From Rhodovulum sp. (GTDB lineage: Bacteria > Pseudomonadota > Alphaproteobacteria > Rhodobacterales > Rhodobacteraceae): a stretch of DNA of 64,000 bases. A program made the position numbers and the translations under genes. The stretch spans positions 1 to 64,000 of the forward strand of contig PALT01000034.1 in the NCBI GenBank assembly GCA_002706605.1, written 5' to 3'. Each line of letters opens with the position of its first letter. Position 1 is the stretch's first letter. A model generated the notes under the pieces. That model was not told the origin of the DNA. It made no database searches and was given only the letters and a program-made list of their open reading frames with translations. Shown one piece after another: positions 1-9,748 of the stretch.

Positions 1-2
1 CG

Positions 3-1160
3 AACGGTATCGCGTGGCATCAGGTGCAACAGCACGGCGTCTGGCGCGCGATGGCGTCACGCGACGGATGGGCGCGCAATTGGGACCGGTTCATGGCCGC
101 GCCTGTGGTTGGGGTGCCGGACTTGGCCCCACTGCCCGCCGAAATTGACACCGGTGGGGTGCCTGCCGCGCATGACTTGGGCCTGTCTCCCGACCCGTGC
201 CCCGAACGTCAGATCGGCGGGCGGGGGGCCGGTTTGGACTGTCTCCAATCGTTCCTGAGCACGCGGGGCGAACCCTATCAACGCGCGATGTCCTCACCCG
301 ATGCGGGCGCGCGGGCCTGTTCGCGCCTGTCGCCGCATTTGGCGTGGGGCACACTGTCGATGCGCGAGGTCACGCAGGTGTCGAAATCGGCGGCCAAGGG
401 GCGGACAGGGCAATGGGCGCGGTCCCTGAAATCGTTCCAGAGCCGCCTGCATTGGCATTGTCACTTCATCCAGAAACTGGAATCCGACCCGCGGATTGAG
501 TTCCAAAACATGCATCCCGCCTATGACGGATTGCGCCCGTCCGCGCCCGATCAGGACCGGTTGGCGGCGTGGGCGAATGGCGAAACCGGTTTGCCGTTCG
601 TGGATGCCTGTATGCGGTCGCTGCGTGCGACGGGGTGGTTGAATTTCCGAATGCGGGCGATGGTGATGTCGGTCGCGGCCTATCACCTGTGGCTGGATTG
701 GCGTGCGCCAGGCCTCCAATTGGCGCGGTATTTCACCGATTTCGAACCTGGCATTCACTGGAGCCAAGTGCAGATGCAATCGGGTACCACGGGGATCAAC
801 ACGGTGCGCATCTATAACCCGATCAAACAGGGATACGATCAGGACCCGACGGGCACGTTCACCCGCAATTGGGTGCCGGAACTGGCGGGCATTCCGGATC
901 GGTTTCTCCATGAACCATGGCGCGCGGACGGGGCGGGGCGGGTCTTGGGGCGCGCCTATCCGATGCCGATTGTCGATCACGTTGCGGCGGCGCGGGAGGC
1001 GCGGGATCGTGTCTGGGCTGTGAGGCGCGGCGCAGGCCACCGCGAACAATCGGCGCGCATCCTGCGCACACATGGCAGCCGCAAGTCCCGCCGAAGCCCC
1101 CCGCGTAAACGGGCGGATGATGGGCAGCTTAGCCTGCCGTTTGATGGGGGTGCCCGATGA
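3..1160 (+). CDS. Cryptochrome/photolyase family protein, 5' end outside window
   Basis: This is the C-terminal FAD-binding part of a DNA photolyase or cryptochrome, which would repair UV pyrimidine dimers or sense blue light. The frame is open from the first codon of the window (reading [10 protein letters not shown]), so the true start lies upstream. Visible family motifs are the region around [13 protein letters not shown], then [20 protein letters not shown] and the DWR segment that shape the FAD pocket. A further [19 protein letters not shown] stretch follows. The extreme C-terminus is basic and then LSLPFDGG. It overlaps the DUF2256 gene by one ATGA junction, a common photolyase neighbour. 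The missing N-terminal antenna domain prevents a choice between photolyase and cryptochrome. Confidence 0.85.
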   Translation, partial: NGIAWHQVQQHGVWRAMASRDGWARNWDRFMAAPVVGVPDLAPLPAEIDTGGVPAAHDLGLSPDPCPERQIGGRGAGLDCLQSFLSTRGEPYQRAMSSPDAGARACSRLSPHLAWGTLSMREVTQVSKSAAKGRTGQWARSLKSFQSRLHWHCHFIQKLESDPRIEFQNMHPAYDGLRPSAPDQDRLAAWANGETGLPFVDACMRSLRATGWLNFRMRAMVMSVAAYHLWLDWRAPGLQLARYFTDFEPGIHWSQVQMQSGTTGINTVRIYNPIKQGYDQDPTGTFTRNWVPELAGIPDRFLHEPWRADGAGRVLGRAYPMPIVDHVAAAREARDRVWAVRRGAGHREQSARILRTHGSRKSRRSPPRKRADDGQLSLPFDGGAR

Positions 1161-1324
1161 AAATACGCCGGAAATCCGACCTGCCGACCAAGACCTGCGC
1201 CACCTGTGGACGTCCGTTCACATGGCGCAAGAAATGGGCCGATGTCTGGGAAGAGGTGCGTTATTGCTCGGATCGATGTCGTGGGGCAAAAAGTCGGAAA
1301 ACATCAACAGTTGCGAGAAAATAG
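1157..1324 (+). CDS. DUF2256 small zinc-ribbon-like protein
   Basis: This 55-residue basic protein has two Cys pairs, CATC near residues 14-17 and CSDRC near residues 37-41, with RPFTWRKKW between them. This is the pattern of DUF2256 proteins, which are usually encoded next to photolyase/cryptochrome genes. The ATG overlaps the photolyase stop codon, implying translational coupling. Metal binding is inferred from the four cysteines; the biochemical role is not known to me. Confidence 0.85.
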   Translation: MKIRRKSDLPTKTCATCGRPFTWRKKWADVWEEVRYCSDRCRGAKSRKTSTVARK

Positions 1325-1350
1325 AGCCAATTTCCGCCCCAAATATTCGA

Positions 1351-1986
1351 TTATGGCAAGGCGCGACACAGGCGTGCCGCCGCCCAGACCCCGTCGATTA
1401 CCCGTTTGTCCACCGCCGTGCGCACCGCGTTCAGGATCGACACCGTCCCTGCACAGCCCAGAATGATCGTCTCCACATCGGCGTCCAAGTGATCGGCCGC
1501 CACGATAAATCCCTGCGCCGCAACGCCCGGTTCATGATCAATCGCCAGAACCTGAACACCCGACGCAATCACCTGTCCAACGACATGATCCAACCCGTGC
1601 ATCGCGATGTTGCCTTGAATGACCGGAACGGCCTCGGGCACCGTGGTCACGACCCCCGCCTTGCCGCCGAAGAGGGACGCCATCATGAAACTGGCCTGCC
1701 CGATCCCGATCACGGGACAGCGCGCGATTTGCTGTGCCTCAACCAAACCCGTGTCGTCGAAACAGGCGATGATGATCGCATCCGCCCCGCCATCGTCCGC
1801 CATCCGCACAAGGTCCAACAGCGGCGGCACGGCGGCCGCGCCATCTTCGGGCCCCTCAATCGACGCGGGGCCCTTTAGCGAGGTCCAGCCGTCAAACTCT
1901 ACATCCGGCGCCGCGACCCGCGCCGCCGCAAGGGCATTTTGGGTCATCAACTCGGTGCTGTTGGGGTTAATCAGAATGACCGCCAT
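1351..1986 (-). CDS. Asp/Glu/hydantoin racemase family protein
   Basis: This 211-residue enzyme belongs to the aspartate/glutamate/hydantoin racemase superfamily. It opens with the family signature INPNST, where the substrate carboxylate binds. It has both expected catalytic cysteines: one in IIIACFDDTGL (about residue 75) and one in IILGCAG (about residue 170). It is the last gene of the minus-strand ABC importer operon, 3 bases after the permease stop. That suggests it acts on the imported compound, perhaps a hydantoin or D/L-amino acid derivative. The substrate is inferred only from context. Confidence 0.8.
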   Translation of the reverse strand: MAVILINPNSTELMTQNALAAARVAAPDVEFDGWTSLKGPASIEGPEDGAAAVPPLLDLVRMADDGGADAIIIACFDDTGLVEAQQIARCPVIGIGQASFMMASLFGGKAGVVTTVPEAVPVIQGNIAMHGLDHVVGQVIASGVQVLAIDHEPGVAAQGFIVAADHLDADVETIILGCAGTVSILNAVRTAVDKRVIDGVWAAARLCRALP

Positions 1987-1989
1987 GGG

Positions 1990-2826
1990 TCAGACCATCC
2001 CCTTGCCTGCGTCCGACGTCTTATCCTGACGACGCGAGGACAGCCAAACCGCCAAGAAGAACACGCCAATCACGAAGAACGAAAACAGCGTCGTCAACGT
2101 CCCAAGGGCAAAAATCACCGGCGTCGTGACGTTGGTCGTCATCCCGAAAATTTCCAAAGGCAGGGTGTTATAGCTGCCCGCCGTCAACAGGGTTCGCGCA
2201 AACTCATCATAGCTCAGGGTAAAGCCAAATAAGGCCACCCCAAGCAGCGACGGCGCAATGATCGGCAGCACCACATAGGTGAAGGTCTGCCATGCGGTTG
2301 CACCCTGATCGCGCGCGGCCTCCTCATAGCTTTTGTCGAACCGGTTAAACACCGCAAACATGATCAACAGACCAAAGGGGATCGTCCATGTCAGCTGACT
2401 GCCAAACCCCGAGGACGCCCAATGTACGGGCAAGCCGATCTGGTTGAAAATCAACCCGACGCCCAGCGAAATCAGGATCGACGGGATCACCAGCGACGCA
2501 ATGGTCAGATAGAACAGAACCGTCGATCCGGCGAACCGTTTGCGAAACGCGAGGCCCCCCAGAACCGACACAACCACCGTCGTCACCATCACCATCAGGC
2601 CCAGAGCAAAGGACCGTCGAAAACTGCCCCAGATGTCGCCAACCGCTTGCTCCTGAAACAGGTCGCGGAACCAATGCAGGGACACGCCATTCATCGGAAA
2701 GGTCAAACCGCCCTGCGGCCCCTGAAAGCTGAGGATGCCGATGGTCACGATGGGCCCATAGAGGAACAGAACAAACAGACCGAAAAAGGCGGCGAGGACA
2801 TAGAACGAACGACTGCGCTTTTCCAT
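1990..2826 (-). CDS. ABC transporter permease, PotC-like
   Basis: This inner-membrane permease of a spermidine/putrescine-type ABC importer has about six hydrophobic segments. The EAA loop reads SYEEAARDQGATAWQTFTYV, the contact point for the ATPase. The start at 2826 (MEKRSRSFYVL) places the first membrane helix right after a basic N-terminus. Longer forms add a non-family extension that overlaps the upstream permease. It is the second permease of the operon formed by the binding protein, PotB-like, PotC-like and racemase genes. The substrate cannot be read from sequence. Confidence 0.85.
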   Translation of the reverse strand: MEKRSRSFYVLAAFFGLFVLFLYGPIVTIGILSFQGPQGGLTFPMNGVSLHWFRDLFQEQAVGDIWGSFRRSFALGLMVMVTTVVVSVLGGLAFRKRFAGSTVLFYLTIASLVIPSILISLGVGLIFNQIGLPVHWASSGFGSQLTWTIPFGLLIMFAVFNRFDKSYEEAARDQGATAWQTFTYVVLPIIAPSLLGVALFGFTLSYDEFARTLLTAGSYNTLPLEIFGMTTNVTTPVIFALGTLTTLFSFFVIGVFFLAVWLSSRRQDKTSDAGKGMV

Positions 2827-2828
2827 GA

Positions 2829-3698
2829 TCACAGCTCCTTGCGAATATCGACCAACCGCAGCAACAGCGCGATCACGATCAAAACGGTGCACAGCAACAC
2901 AACCGCGGTGGCCGAGGCCGACGGATACTGCAACAGGCTGATATCATTGGAAATCAGGCGACCCACATTGGCGCGTTGCGATCCGCTCATGAACCGGACG
3001 GTGATGAAATCCCCCATGACAAGGGTCGTCACAAAGATCGTCCCGATCATGATCCCTGGCTTGCACAGGGGGATTATCACATTGCGCAGCGTCTGGAACC
3101 CACTGGCCCCGCAATCGCGCGCGGCCTCCAATAACGACCGGTCAATCCGCATCATCGAATTGAAAATCGGCACCACCATGAACAGCGTATAAAGGTGCAC
3201 AAAGGCCAGAATGACCGAGAAATCCGAAAACAACAGCCACTCTAGCGGCTCATCAATCACACCCCAACTGATCAGGGTCGAGTTAGCCAACCCATTGCGC
3301 CCCAGAAACGGGATCCAACTGATCATGCGAATGATGTTCGACGTCCAGAACGGGATCGTACAGACCAGAAACAACCCGATCTGCCACTTCAGACTGCGCA
3401 CCTCAAAGGCCAGAAAATACGCAACCGTGAACCCCAACACCAAGGTCATCGCCCATGTGATCAGGGCATATTTGAACGTGTTGAAAAACACCGTGTAGGT
3501 CACTGAGGACCCGAAAAGAAATTCATAGTTGTCGAACTGGAACGCCGGATAGATCGAATACTCCGTCGCACCCCAGAAACTGACGATCACGATCATCACG
3601 ATCGGCGCCACCAGAAACCCCAGCAGGACCACAGCAAGAGGCGACGCTTGCAGCCACCCCAATACATTCCGATTTTGCAGCACGGCCTGCCTCTTCAT
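2829..3698 (-). CDS. ABC transporter permease, PotB-like
   Basis: This is the first permease of the polyamine-type importer, with about six membrane helices and an EAA loop LLEAARDCGASGFQTLRNVI. I chose the start at 3698 (MKRQAVLQNRN) because upstream codons read through the intergenic repeat and have no family character. It pairs with the PotC-like permease, whose start is 2 bases after this stop. Both would form the membrane channel for the periplasmic binding protein encoded upstream. Confidence 0.85.
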   Translation of the reverse strand: MKRQAVLQNRNVLGWLQASPLAVVLLGFLVAPIVMIVIVSFWGATEYSIYPAFQFDNYEFLFGSSVTYTVFFNTFKYALITWAMTLVLGFTVAYFLAFEVRSLKWQIGLFLVCTIPFWTSNIIRMISWIPFLGRNGLANSTLISWGVIDEPLEWLLFSDFSVILAFVHLYTLFMVVPIFNSMMRIDRSLLEAARDCGASGFQTLRNVIIPLCKPGIMIGTIFVTTLVMGDFITVRFMSGSQRANVGRLISNDISLLQYPSASATAVVLLCTVLIVIALLLRLVDIRKEL

Positions 3699-3744
3699 CT
3701 TGGTAAAAATACTCAAAGGGGGTCTGGGGGGCATCGCCCCCCAG
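3694..3744. repeat. REP-like palindromic repeat, copy 1
   Basis: This short repeat begins TTCATCTTGGTAAAAATACTC and is followed by a G/C palindrome, CTGGGGGG (3724-3731) pairing with CCCCCCAG (3737-3744). The same head is found at 16740 and 20384. It lies between the binding-protein stop and the permease start, where the hairpin could lower downstream expression or protect the binding-protein mRNA 3' end. Confidence 0.7.
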
Positions 3745-3759
3745 CCTTGGAACCATCGC

Positions 3760-5034
3760 TTAGGCGGCGATGAATTCGTTCCACTTGCGAACCATGTACT
3801 GGTTCTCGTCCATAACGGCGTTCCAGCACGCCACGCGGCCCATACGCTCTTCGAACGAACCACCGTCGCGCACTTCGCCCGCTTGGGCCAGCGTATCGCC
3901 GGTCGGCGAGGTGATGACGTCGGTGGCTTCTTTGCCCTCGAACCAATAGCCCCACTCGTTTTCGCTCATGAAGTTTTTCGAGGTTTCCGGAACAGCCGAG
4001 TAGTACCCCTGACGCATCAGGTACCCACCAACCCAACCGGACAGATACCAGTTGATGTATTCATAAGCGGCCTCAAGCTCCATGCCCGACAGGTTGGCCG
4101 ACAGGCCCAGACCGCCGCCCCACGAACGATAGCCCTCTTTCAGAGGCTGATAGACACAAGGGATGCCGCGCGATTTGACGGCGGTGATGGCGGGCGACCA
4201 CATAGACTGGATCACAACCTCACCCGAGGCCATCAGGTTCACGGATTCATCAAAGGTCTTCCAGAACGCGCGGAACTGACCGGCTTTCTTGGCTTCGGTA
4301 AAGATCGCAAAGGTCTTGTCGATCTCTTCCTTGGTCATGTTGCCTTTGTCGCCGTACTGGATTTCGCCCATCGCTTCACAGACCATAGCCATGTCCATGA
4401 TGCCGATCGACGAGATGTCGAGGATCGAGGCCTTGCCTTTGAACTCGGGGTTCAAGAGTTCCGTCCAGCTCTCAATCGGGCGACCGATCAGGTCGGGACG
4501 GATGCCAAGGGTATCGGCGTTATAGATGGTCGGGATCAGGGTCATCCAACCGGTTTCGCTGTCGGCAAAGCTGGTGCCGCCGGGGCCGTCAACAAAGCCA
4601 ACCGAATGCGGCGCGGTGCCCTGTGCGATGGTGCTTTCGGGGGTCAGCTTACCGCTGCGGAAAATGCCGACGATCTTGTCGTAGTTGGCGATTTTCGAGG
4701 TGTCCATCGCCTGCAGGTTGCCGGTCGGCCAGACCTTTTTACAGATCCAGTATTCGATGTCAGCGATGTCAAAGCTGTCGGGTTGGGTCGCGGCGCGCTG
4801 GGTCACGCTGTCGGAATCCAGCGCGGTCATTTCCAGGGTAAAGCCCAGGTCTTCTTTGACCTTGGTGGCCACGTCGTTCAGGTTGGAAACACCCGTGCCG
4901 AACTGGCGCAGGGTGATGTTCTTGGTTTCCTGACCCCACACCATCGGTGCGGACAGGGTCGATGCGGCCAGTGCGGCCCCACCGGCCTTGAGCATAGCGC
5001 GGCGGCTATAGCGGACTTTGGAAATCGTCGTCAT
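3760..5034 (-). CDS. ABC transporter substrate-binding protein, Tat-exported, PotD-like
   Basis: This 424-residue periplasmic solute-binding protein has a twin-arginine signal (SRRAMLKAGGAALAAS, residues 10-25) ending near the Ala-Pro-Met-Val region. The folded domain resembles spermidine/putrescine-binding proteins of the PotD/PotF group. It is the first membrane-transport partner after the ATPase gene and is followed by both permeases. A Tat signal implies export in folded form. The ligand could be a polyamine or another cationic or amide compound. Confidence 0.88.
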   Translation of the reverse strand: MTTISKVRYSRRAMLKAGGAALAASTLSAPMVWGQETKNITLRQFGTGVSNLNDVATKVKEDLGFTLEMTALDSDSVTQRAATQPDSFDIADIEYWICKKVWPTGNLQAMDTSKIANYDKIVGIFRSGKLTPESTIAQGTAPHSVGFVDGPGGTSFADSETGWMTLIPTIYNADTLGIRPDLIGRPIESWTELLNPEFKGKASILDISSIGIMDMAMVCEAMGEIQYGDKGNMTKEEIDKTFAIFTEAKKAGQFRAFWKTFDESVNLMASGEVVIQSMWSPAITAVKSRGIPCVYQPLKEGYRSWGGGLGLSANLSGMELEAAYEYINWYLSGWVGGYLMRQGYYSAVPETSKNFMSENEWGYWFEGKEATDVITSPTGDTLAQAGEVRDGGSFEERMGRVACWNAVMDENQYMVRKWNEFIAA

Positions 5035-5070
5035 TGGTCTTCCTCTCTGTTGCGCTTGGTTTTTATGTCG

Positions 5071-6054
5071 TCATTCGCTTAGGGGGTGGGCTGCCTGATC
5101 GGACCAGTTCAGGCCGATCACTTGACCCAATTCGGTCGGGGCGGCAAAAAACGCCTCGTCCGAGAGCAGGGCGGTGATCTCTTGATCGCCCGCGACCTGC
5201 GCCGTCAGGGCCACATGCGTGCCCTGATATTCGATGTTGCTGACCTTGCCGTCCAAACGACCGCCTTGGGCGGGCGCGATGCTCATCGCGTCCGACCGCA
5301 GGGCGATCTGACCTTGGGGCAGGGACAGGACGTTATGGCCGCCCATGAACCGCGCCACAAAGGCGGTGCGCGGCGCGCTGAACACCTCACGCGCGGGACC
5401 GGCCTGTTCGATGCGGGCGTTGTTCATAACGATAATGTCGTCGGCAAGGGCCAGCGCCTCGTCCTGACCATGGGTCACGTGGATAAAGCTGATGCCGAGT
5501 TCCCGCTGGAGACGTTTGAGTTCAGCGCGCATCCGGATGCGCAGGAACGGGTCCAGCGCGGATAGGGGTTCGTCCAGCAACAGAACCTGCGGGCGGGTGA
5601 TCAACGCACGGGCCAGCGCGACACGCTGTTGCTGGCCACCAGATAGCTGATCCGGCTTGCGCGCGGCATATTGGGTCATCTCGACCAGTTCCAGCATCTC
5701 GTCGGCGCGTTTGTGGCGTTCGGGTTTGTCGACCCCGGCCATGCGCAGGCTGAAGGCCACGTTGTCGCGCACGGTCAGGTGGGGGAACAGAGCATAGTTC
5801 TGGAACATCATCGCCGTGCCGCGTTTTGCGGGCGGCAGATGCGACACATCGCGACCGGCCAGAACGACCGACCCGTCCGACACGCTCTCATGTCCGGCGA
5901 TCATCCGCAGGGTCGAGGATTTACCACATCCCGATGGGCCCAGCAGACAGGCATAGGTGCCCGCGCGGAAATGGTGCGAAATCGCATCGACGGCCACGGT
6001 CTGACCATAGCGTTTCGTCAGCGAGACTAGCTCAAGATCGGATACAATACTCAT
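5071..6054 (-). CDS. ABC transporter ATP-binding protein, PotA-like
   Basis: This is the ATPase of the polyamine-type importer. Walker A is GPSGCGKSS, the Q-loop is [11 protein letters not shown], the ABC signature is [15 protein letters not shown], and Walker B is [12 protein letters not shown] with the following H-loop [10 protein letters not shown] short TOBE-like domain forms the C-terminus. The start at 6054 (MSIVSDLEL) gives the usual distance to Walker A; alternative upstream Met codons add an unrelated tail. It is the first gene of the operon, divergent from the GntR regulator. Confidence 0.9.
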   Translation of the reverse strand: MSIVSDLELVSLTKRYGQTVAVDAISHHFRAGTYACLLGPSGCGKSSTLRMIAGHESVSDGSVVLAGRDVSHLPPAKRGTAMMFQNYALFPHLTVRDNVAFSLRMAGVDKPERHKRADEMLELVEMTQYAARKPDQLSGGQQQRVALARALITRPQVLLLDEPLSALDPFLRIRMRAELKRLQRELGISFIHVTHGQDEALALADDIIVMNNARIEQAGPAREVFSAPRTAFVARFMGGHNVLSLPQGQIALRSDAMSIAPAQGGRLDGKVSNIEYQGTHVALTAQVAGDQEITALLSDEAFFAAPTELGQVIGLNWSDQAAHPLSE

Positions 6055-6201
6055 TCTGGGCCCCATGTGGTGTTGAGGCCATCTTGGGCGCGTGTCGGGG
6101 AATTCGCGCAAGAATTTTACGGGCTCGACGGGCTCAGATTCTTATTTTGCTGACTATTTCATCGGTTTGCTGGGTAATTTGTCTAAAAATGTGCAATCCA
6201 A

Positions 6202-6211
6202 TTGTATACAA
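6202..6211. promoter_or_regulatory. Candidate GntR (FadR-type) operator
   Basis: The perfect palindrome TTGTATACAA lies in the 237-base gap between the divergent ABC operon and the GntR gene. FadR-subfamily GntR regulators commonly bind TNGTNNNACNA-type palindromes, and this site fits. It is placed to control both directions. Assignment to this regulator is inference from position and motif. Confidence 0.55.
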
Positions 6212-6291
6212 AACTGAATACAGGTTGTTGCCATGGGCCGTGCTTGTGTGAATCCGCTTTGGGTGCAACACATAAAGGTAGGAGCACAGAA

Positions 6292-7005
6292 ATGAACCGA
6301 ATCGCCGAAAACCCTGCCTTTATTACGCCCACTGTGACGGGGCCGGCGGCCAAGTTGATGACATCCCTGTCCCAAGCCATCCACGAACACCGCCTGAAAC
6401 CCGGCACCAAGCTGGGTGAGGATGACCTTAGCGAGATCTATGGCGTGTCCCGCACGGTCGTGCGCGCGGCATTACAGGCGCTGTCGCATGTGCAATTGGT
6501 TGAATTGAAACGCAACCGCGGGGCATTCGTCGCGAAACCCACGATCCGTGAGGCGCGCGAGGTGTTTGAGGCGCGCGCGTTGTTGGAACCGCGCACCGCG
6601 CGCTCGGCCACGGAGCGGATGACGGATGCGGCCCTTGCGCGGCTCGAATCCCACATCGCCGCCGAACATCAGGCGATTGCCGAGGGTGAGCCGGGCCGCG
6701 CCCTGCGTCTATCGGGCCAATTCCATATCGAGATTTCCCATATCGCGGATCAGGAAACCATCGCGGGGTTCATCGAACGCCTTGTGGCGCGGTCGTCGTT
6801 GATCATTGCGCTCTATTGGAAACGGGAAAGCGCGCTCTGCGAAAAACACGCGCATCATGCGCTGGTCGAGGCCTTTCGCCGTGGTGACGGGGATGAGGCC
6901 GAGGCGCAGATGAAGAGCCACCTGATCGACATCGTCTCGGCATTGGATTTGCGCGACACGCCCGAACCCGAGGTCAGCCTGCGCGACATCCTCGCCCCAG
7001 AGTAA
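6292..7005 (+). CDS. GntR family transcriptional regulator, FCD domain
   Basis: The N-terminal winged helix (residues 20-90) has the GntR helix-turn-helix LSEIYGVSRTVVRAALQAL and the wing RNRGAFV. The C-terminal all-helical FCD ligand domain has the metal/ligand residues in FHIEISHIA and HHALVEAFRRGD. The start at 6292 follows a good ribosome site (AGGTAGGAG). It is divergent from the ABC importer/racemase operon and is most likely its ligand-responsive repressor. Confidence 0.88.
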   Translation: MNRIAENPAFITPTVTGPAAKLMTSLSQAIHEHRLKPGTKLGEDDLSEIYGVSRTVVRAALQALSHVQLVELKRNRGAFVAKPTIREAREVFEARALLEPRTARSATERMTDAALARLESHIAAEHQAIAEGEPGRALRLSGQFHIEISHIADQETIAGFIERLVARSSLIIALYWKRESALCEKHAHHALVEAFRRGDGDEAEAQMKSHLIDIVSALDLRDTPEPEVSLRDILAPE

Positions 7006-7011
7006 AACCGG

Positions 7012-7671
7012 CTAGGTCGCCCGCACCGAGGCAAGGATGCTGTTCACCACGGTTTCGCGCAGGCGCAACTGGGCGTCATCCGTGAATAGGTCGGGGCCAA
7101 AGTTGACCGAAAACGTCGCCATGTTCGCCACGTTGAAAAAGCTCATCCCGCTGATCTGCCAGTGGATTTCCAACGGGGACACATCGGCCCGAAACAGGCC
7201 CGCGTCGATCCCCGCCGTGCAGATGCGTTCGATCTGGCCGATTGCGGCGGTGTTGGTCTGGCTGAGCGAGTCGATCTCGTGCATGTGCCGCGCGCCGTGG
7301 ATGTTTTCGATCATCACCAGCCGGATGAAATCCGCATTCGCACGGTGGTGGTCAAAGGTGAATTCCACCAGCTTGCGCAGCGCCTCTTCGGGCGGCAGAC
7401 CGTCCAGTTCCAGTTCGGCCTCCGCCTTACGCACGCTGCGATAGGCCTCATCAAGGACGGCGCGGTACAGGCCCTCTTTGTCCCCGAAATAGTAAAAAAT
7501 CATGCGTTTGGACGTTTGAATCCGGTCGGCAATGTCCTGAACACGGGCGCCCGACAGGCCGTGTTCCGCGAATTCGGCGCGCGCCGCGCACAAGATATCC
7601 GCGCGCACGGCCTCGGGGTCCTGTTTCCAGGAGCGCGCCTTTTTTCGTGTGTTTTCACCGGCTTCGGACAT
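7012..7671 (-). CDS. TetR family transcriptional regulator
   Basis: This is a 219-residue TetR repressor. The DNA-binding helix-turn-helix is at about residues 30-75 (VQDIADRIQTSKRMIFYYFGDKEGLY, where YYFGDKE is the family signature). The C-terminal ligand domain is typical of the TetR_C group in aromatic catabolism clusters. I chose the ATG at 7671 over a TTG 36 bases upstream. It is divergent from the quinate/shikimate operon, with duplicated operator-like repeats in the gap, so it probably represses that operon. Confidence 0.85.
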   Translation of the reverse strand: MSEAGENTRKKARSWKQDPEAVRADILCAARAEFAEHGLSGARVQDIADRIQTSKRMIFYYFGDKEGLYRAVLDEAYRSVRKAEAELELDGLPPEEALRKLVEFTFDHHRANADFIRLVMIENIHGARHMHEIDSLSQTNTAAIGQIERICTAGIDAGLFRADVSPLEIHWQISGMSFFNVANMATFSVNFGPDLFTDDAQLRLRETVVNSILASVRAT

Positions 7672-7707
7672 GGCGGGGACTGTCCCAAAACAGGGCGGCG
7701 AGGTCAA

Positions 7708-7760
7708 GCAAATTAACCGGCTGGTACAAAGCTCTTGCGCAAATTAACCGCGTGGTACAT
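7708..7760. promoter_or_regulatory. Tandem operator-like repeats upstream of quinate/shikimate operon
   Basis: The sequence GCAAATTAACCG, followed after two bases by TGGTAC, occurs twice, at 7708 and 7739, a 31-base (about three helical turns) spacing. Each copy has imperfect dyad character (ACC and GGT arms). The position between the divergent TetR gene and the dehydrogenase gene fits operators for the TetR protein. Binding is inferred, not shown. Confidence 0.6.
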
Positions 7761-7802
7761 TGTTGCGTCGAATCGAGGACGCTTGGGGAGGGGCATCCGC
7801 AC

Positions 7803-8735
7803 ATGCCGCATGCCGAACATCATTCTGGGGACCGCACAATTCTGGTCGGTCTGATCGGGCGGGGGATTTCATTGTCCCGCACGCCCGCAATGCACGTGGC
7901 CGAGGCCCGCGCACAGGGAATGGTTTGCACCTATAATCTGCTCGATATGGATGACGCGGCGATGGCCGATGTCACCTTGCCCGATCTTCTGACCCGGCTT
8001 GAGGCCGAGGGATACGCCGGAGTGAACGTCACCTATCCGTTCAAGCGTGAGGTGATGGCGCTGCTGGATGAATTGTCGCCCGCCGCACGTGCGGTGGATG
8101 CGGTGAACACGGTTGTCTTCCGTGACGGTCGCCGGTTTGGCCACAACACGGACATGTGGGGCTTTGGCGAGAGTTTCCGCCGCGGTCTGGACGGAGCCAA
8201 GACCGATCATGCGCTGATGATTGGCGCGGGTGGGGCCGGTGGCGCCGTGGCGCATGCCCTGTTGGAGTGCGGAGTTTCGCGCCTGTCGATCAGTGACGTC
8301 GATCCCGACCGTGCGGCGGATCTGGCGAAACAACTGCTTCAGACGACCGAACGCGATGTCGAGGTGAACATCGTTCGCGATATCCCTGAAATGGTCGCCA
8401 AGGATCGTCCCGATGGCGTGGTCAACGCCACCCCGATGGGCATGGCGAAACTGCCCGGAACGGCGTTTCCGGTGGATCTGCTGACCCCTGAGATGTGGGT
8501 CGCGGACATTGTGTATTTCCCGCTTGAAACCGAACTGCTGCGCGGGGCGCGCGCGGCGGGCTGTCGGGTTCTGCCGGGCGAGGGCATGGCGGTCTTTCAG
8601 GCCGTGCGTGCGTTTGAGTTTTTCACGGGTTCCCCTGCGGACCCTGAACGGATGAAGGCCACGTTTCGGGCCTTTGACAGTGAACCGGTCGCGACGGATG
8701 CGCGACCTTCTGAACGAAAAAGGGAGGAAATCTAA
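7803..8735 (+). CDS. Shikimate/quinate dehydrogenase family protein
   Basis: This 310-residue AroE-family oxidoreductase interconverts shikimate (or quinate) and dehydro forms with NAD(P). The substrate-binding Ser residues lie in SLSRTP (23-28), the catalytic Lys is in NVTYPFKREV (K81), the partner Asp is in NTDMWGF (D117), and the nucleotide loop is GAGGAGGAV. Its place in front of a TRAP transporter and a 3-dehydroshikimate dehydratase points to catabolism (QuiB-like) rather than biosynthesis. Its stop overlaps the dctP start. Confidence 0.85.
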   Translation: MPHAEHHSGDRTILVGLIGRGISLSRTPAMHVAEARAQGMVCTYNLLDMDDAAMADVTLPDLLTRLEAEGYAGVNVTYPFKREVMALLDELSPAARAVDAVNTVVFRDGRRFGHNTDMWGFGESFRRGLDGAKTDHALMIGAGGAGGAVAHALLECGVSRLSISDVDPDRAADLAKQLLQTTERDVEVNIVRDIPEMVAKDRPDGVVNATPMGMAKLPGTAFPVDLLTPEMWVADIVYFPLETELLRGARAAGCRVLPGEGMAVFQAVRAFEFFTGSPADPERMKATFRAFDSEPVATDARPSERKREEI

Positions 8736-9739
8736 TGACGTTCGGACTAAAGACGATTGCTGCTGCGGCGGCTCTGGCTGTTGGCATGACTTCGGTTGCT
8801 TCGGCACAAACCCTGCGTGTTGCACACGTGGACCCCGATGATTGGACCGCGTCGAAAAAAGGTGCGGCTGCCCACATCTTTAAAAACATCGTTGAGGGTG
8901 AAACCGACCTGACGGTTGAACTGTTCCCTGCCGGTGCGCTGGGCAACGAGACCGAGTTGGTCGCACAGGCCCAAGAAGGTCTGACCCAAGTTGCGATCGT
9001 ATCGGGCGCAATGTCCAAGGTTTGCGCCGCAGCTGGCGTTCTGGATATCCCCTACACCTTCTCGTCGGCGACCATCGCATGGGACGTTCTGGACGGTGAA
9101 TTCGGTGACGCACTGGCCGAGCACTGCCTTGCGGAAACCGGTCTGCGCACGCTGGCCTATGGTGAAACCGGTTTCCGTAACTTCACCAACGGCACCCGCG
9201 AAATCCGCAGCCCCGAGGACATGGAAGGCCTGAAATTCCGCGTTCAGCCGATCCCGCTCTACGTTGAGATGGTCAAAGGTCTGGGCGGTGAGCCGACCCC
9301 GATCGCATGGACCGAACTGCCCAACGCCCTGTCGACCGGCGTTGTTGACGGTCAGGAAAACCCCGTTGGTACGATCTACAACAACGGCCTGCACAAGCTG
9401 CAGAAATACATGACCCTTGATGGTCACGTCTACGCCGCCGATTTTATCGTCATCTCGGACGAGTTCTATGAAACCCTGTCGCCTGCGGATCAGGCCGTGG
9501 TCAAAAAGGCCGCCCGCGTTGCAGGGAACATGGGGCGTGCGATCCAACAGTGGGGCACCGCCGAGGGCGTTCTGAAAGTCCAAGAAGAAGGCATGCAGGT
9601 CTACTCGCCGACCGCAGACGAGATCGCAGCATTCGCCGCCAAAGCACAGCCCGCCGTCGTGGAATACCTGCGCGGTGAACTGGGTGACGACGCTGTTTGG
9701 ATCGACCGCCTGCAAGAGGCCGTTGCCGCAGCGCAATAA
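8735..9739 (+). CDS. dctP: TRAP transporter substrate-binding protein DctP
   Basis: This periplasmic TRAP solute receptor has a Sec signal peptide (residues 1-24, ending SVASAQ). The DctP fold includes LKFRVQ, holding the Arg that usually binds the substrate carboxylate. Carboxylate substrates such as quinate, shikimate or dehydroshikimate fit the operon. It overlaps the dehydrogenase stop by one base and is followed by an intercistronic hairpin, then dctQ. Confidence 0.9.
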   Translation: MTFGLKTIAAAAALAVGMTSVASAQTLRVAHVDPDDWTASKKGAAAHIFKNIVEGETDLTVELFPAGALGNETELVAQAQEGLTQVAIVSGAMSKVCAAAGVLDIPYTFSSATIAWDVLDGEFGDALAEHCLAETGLRTLAYGETGFRNFTNGTREIRSPEDMEGLKFRVQPIPLYVEMVKGLGGEPTPIAWTELPNALSTGVVDGQENPVGTIYNNGLHKLQKYMTLDGHVYAADFIVISDEFYETLSPADQAVVKKAARVAGNMGRAIQQWGTAEGVLKVQEEGMQVYSPTADEIAAFAAKAQPAVVEYLRGELGDDAVWIDRLQEAVAAAQ

Positions 9740-9748
9740 TCCAACCAC

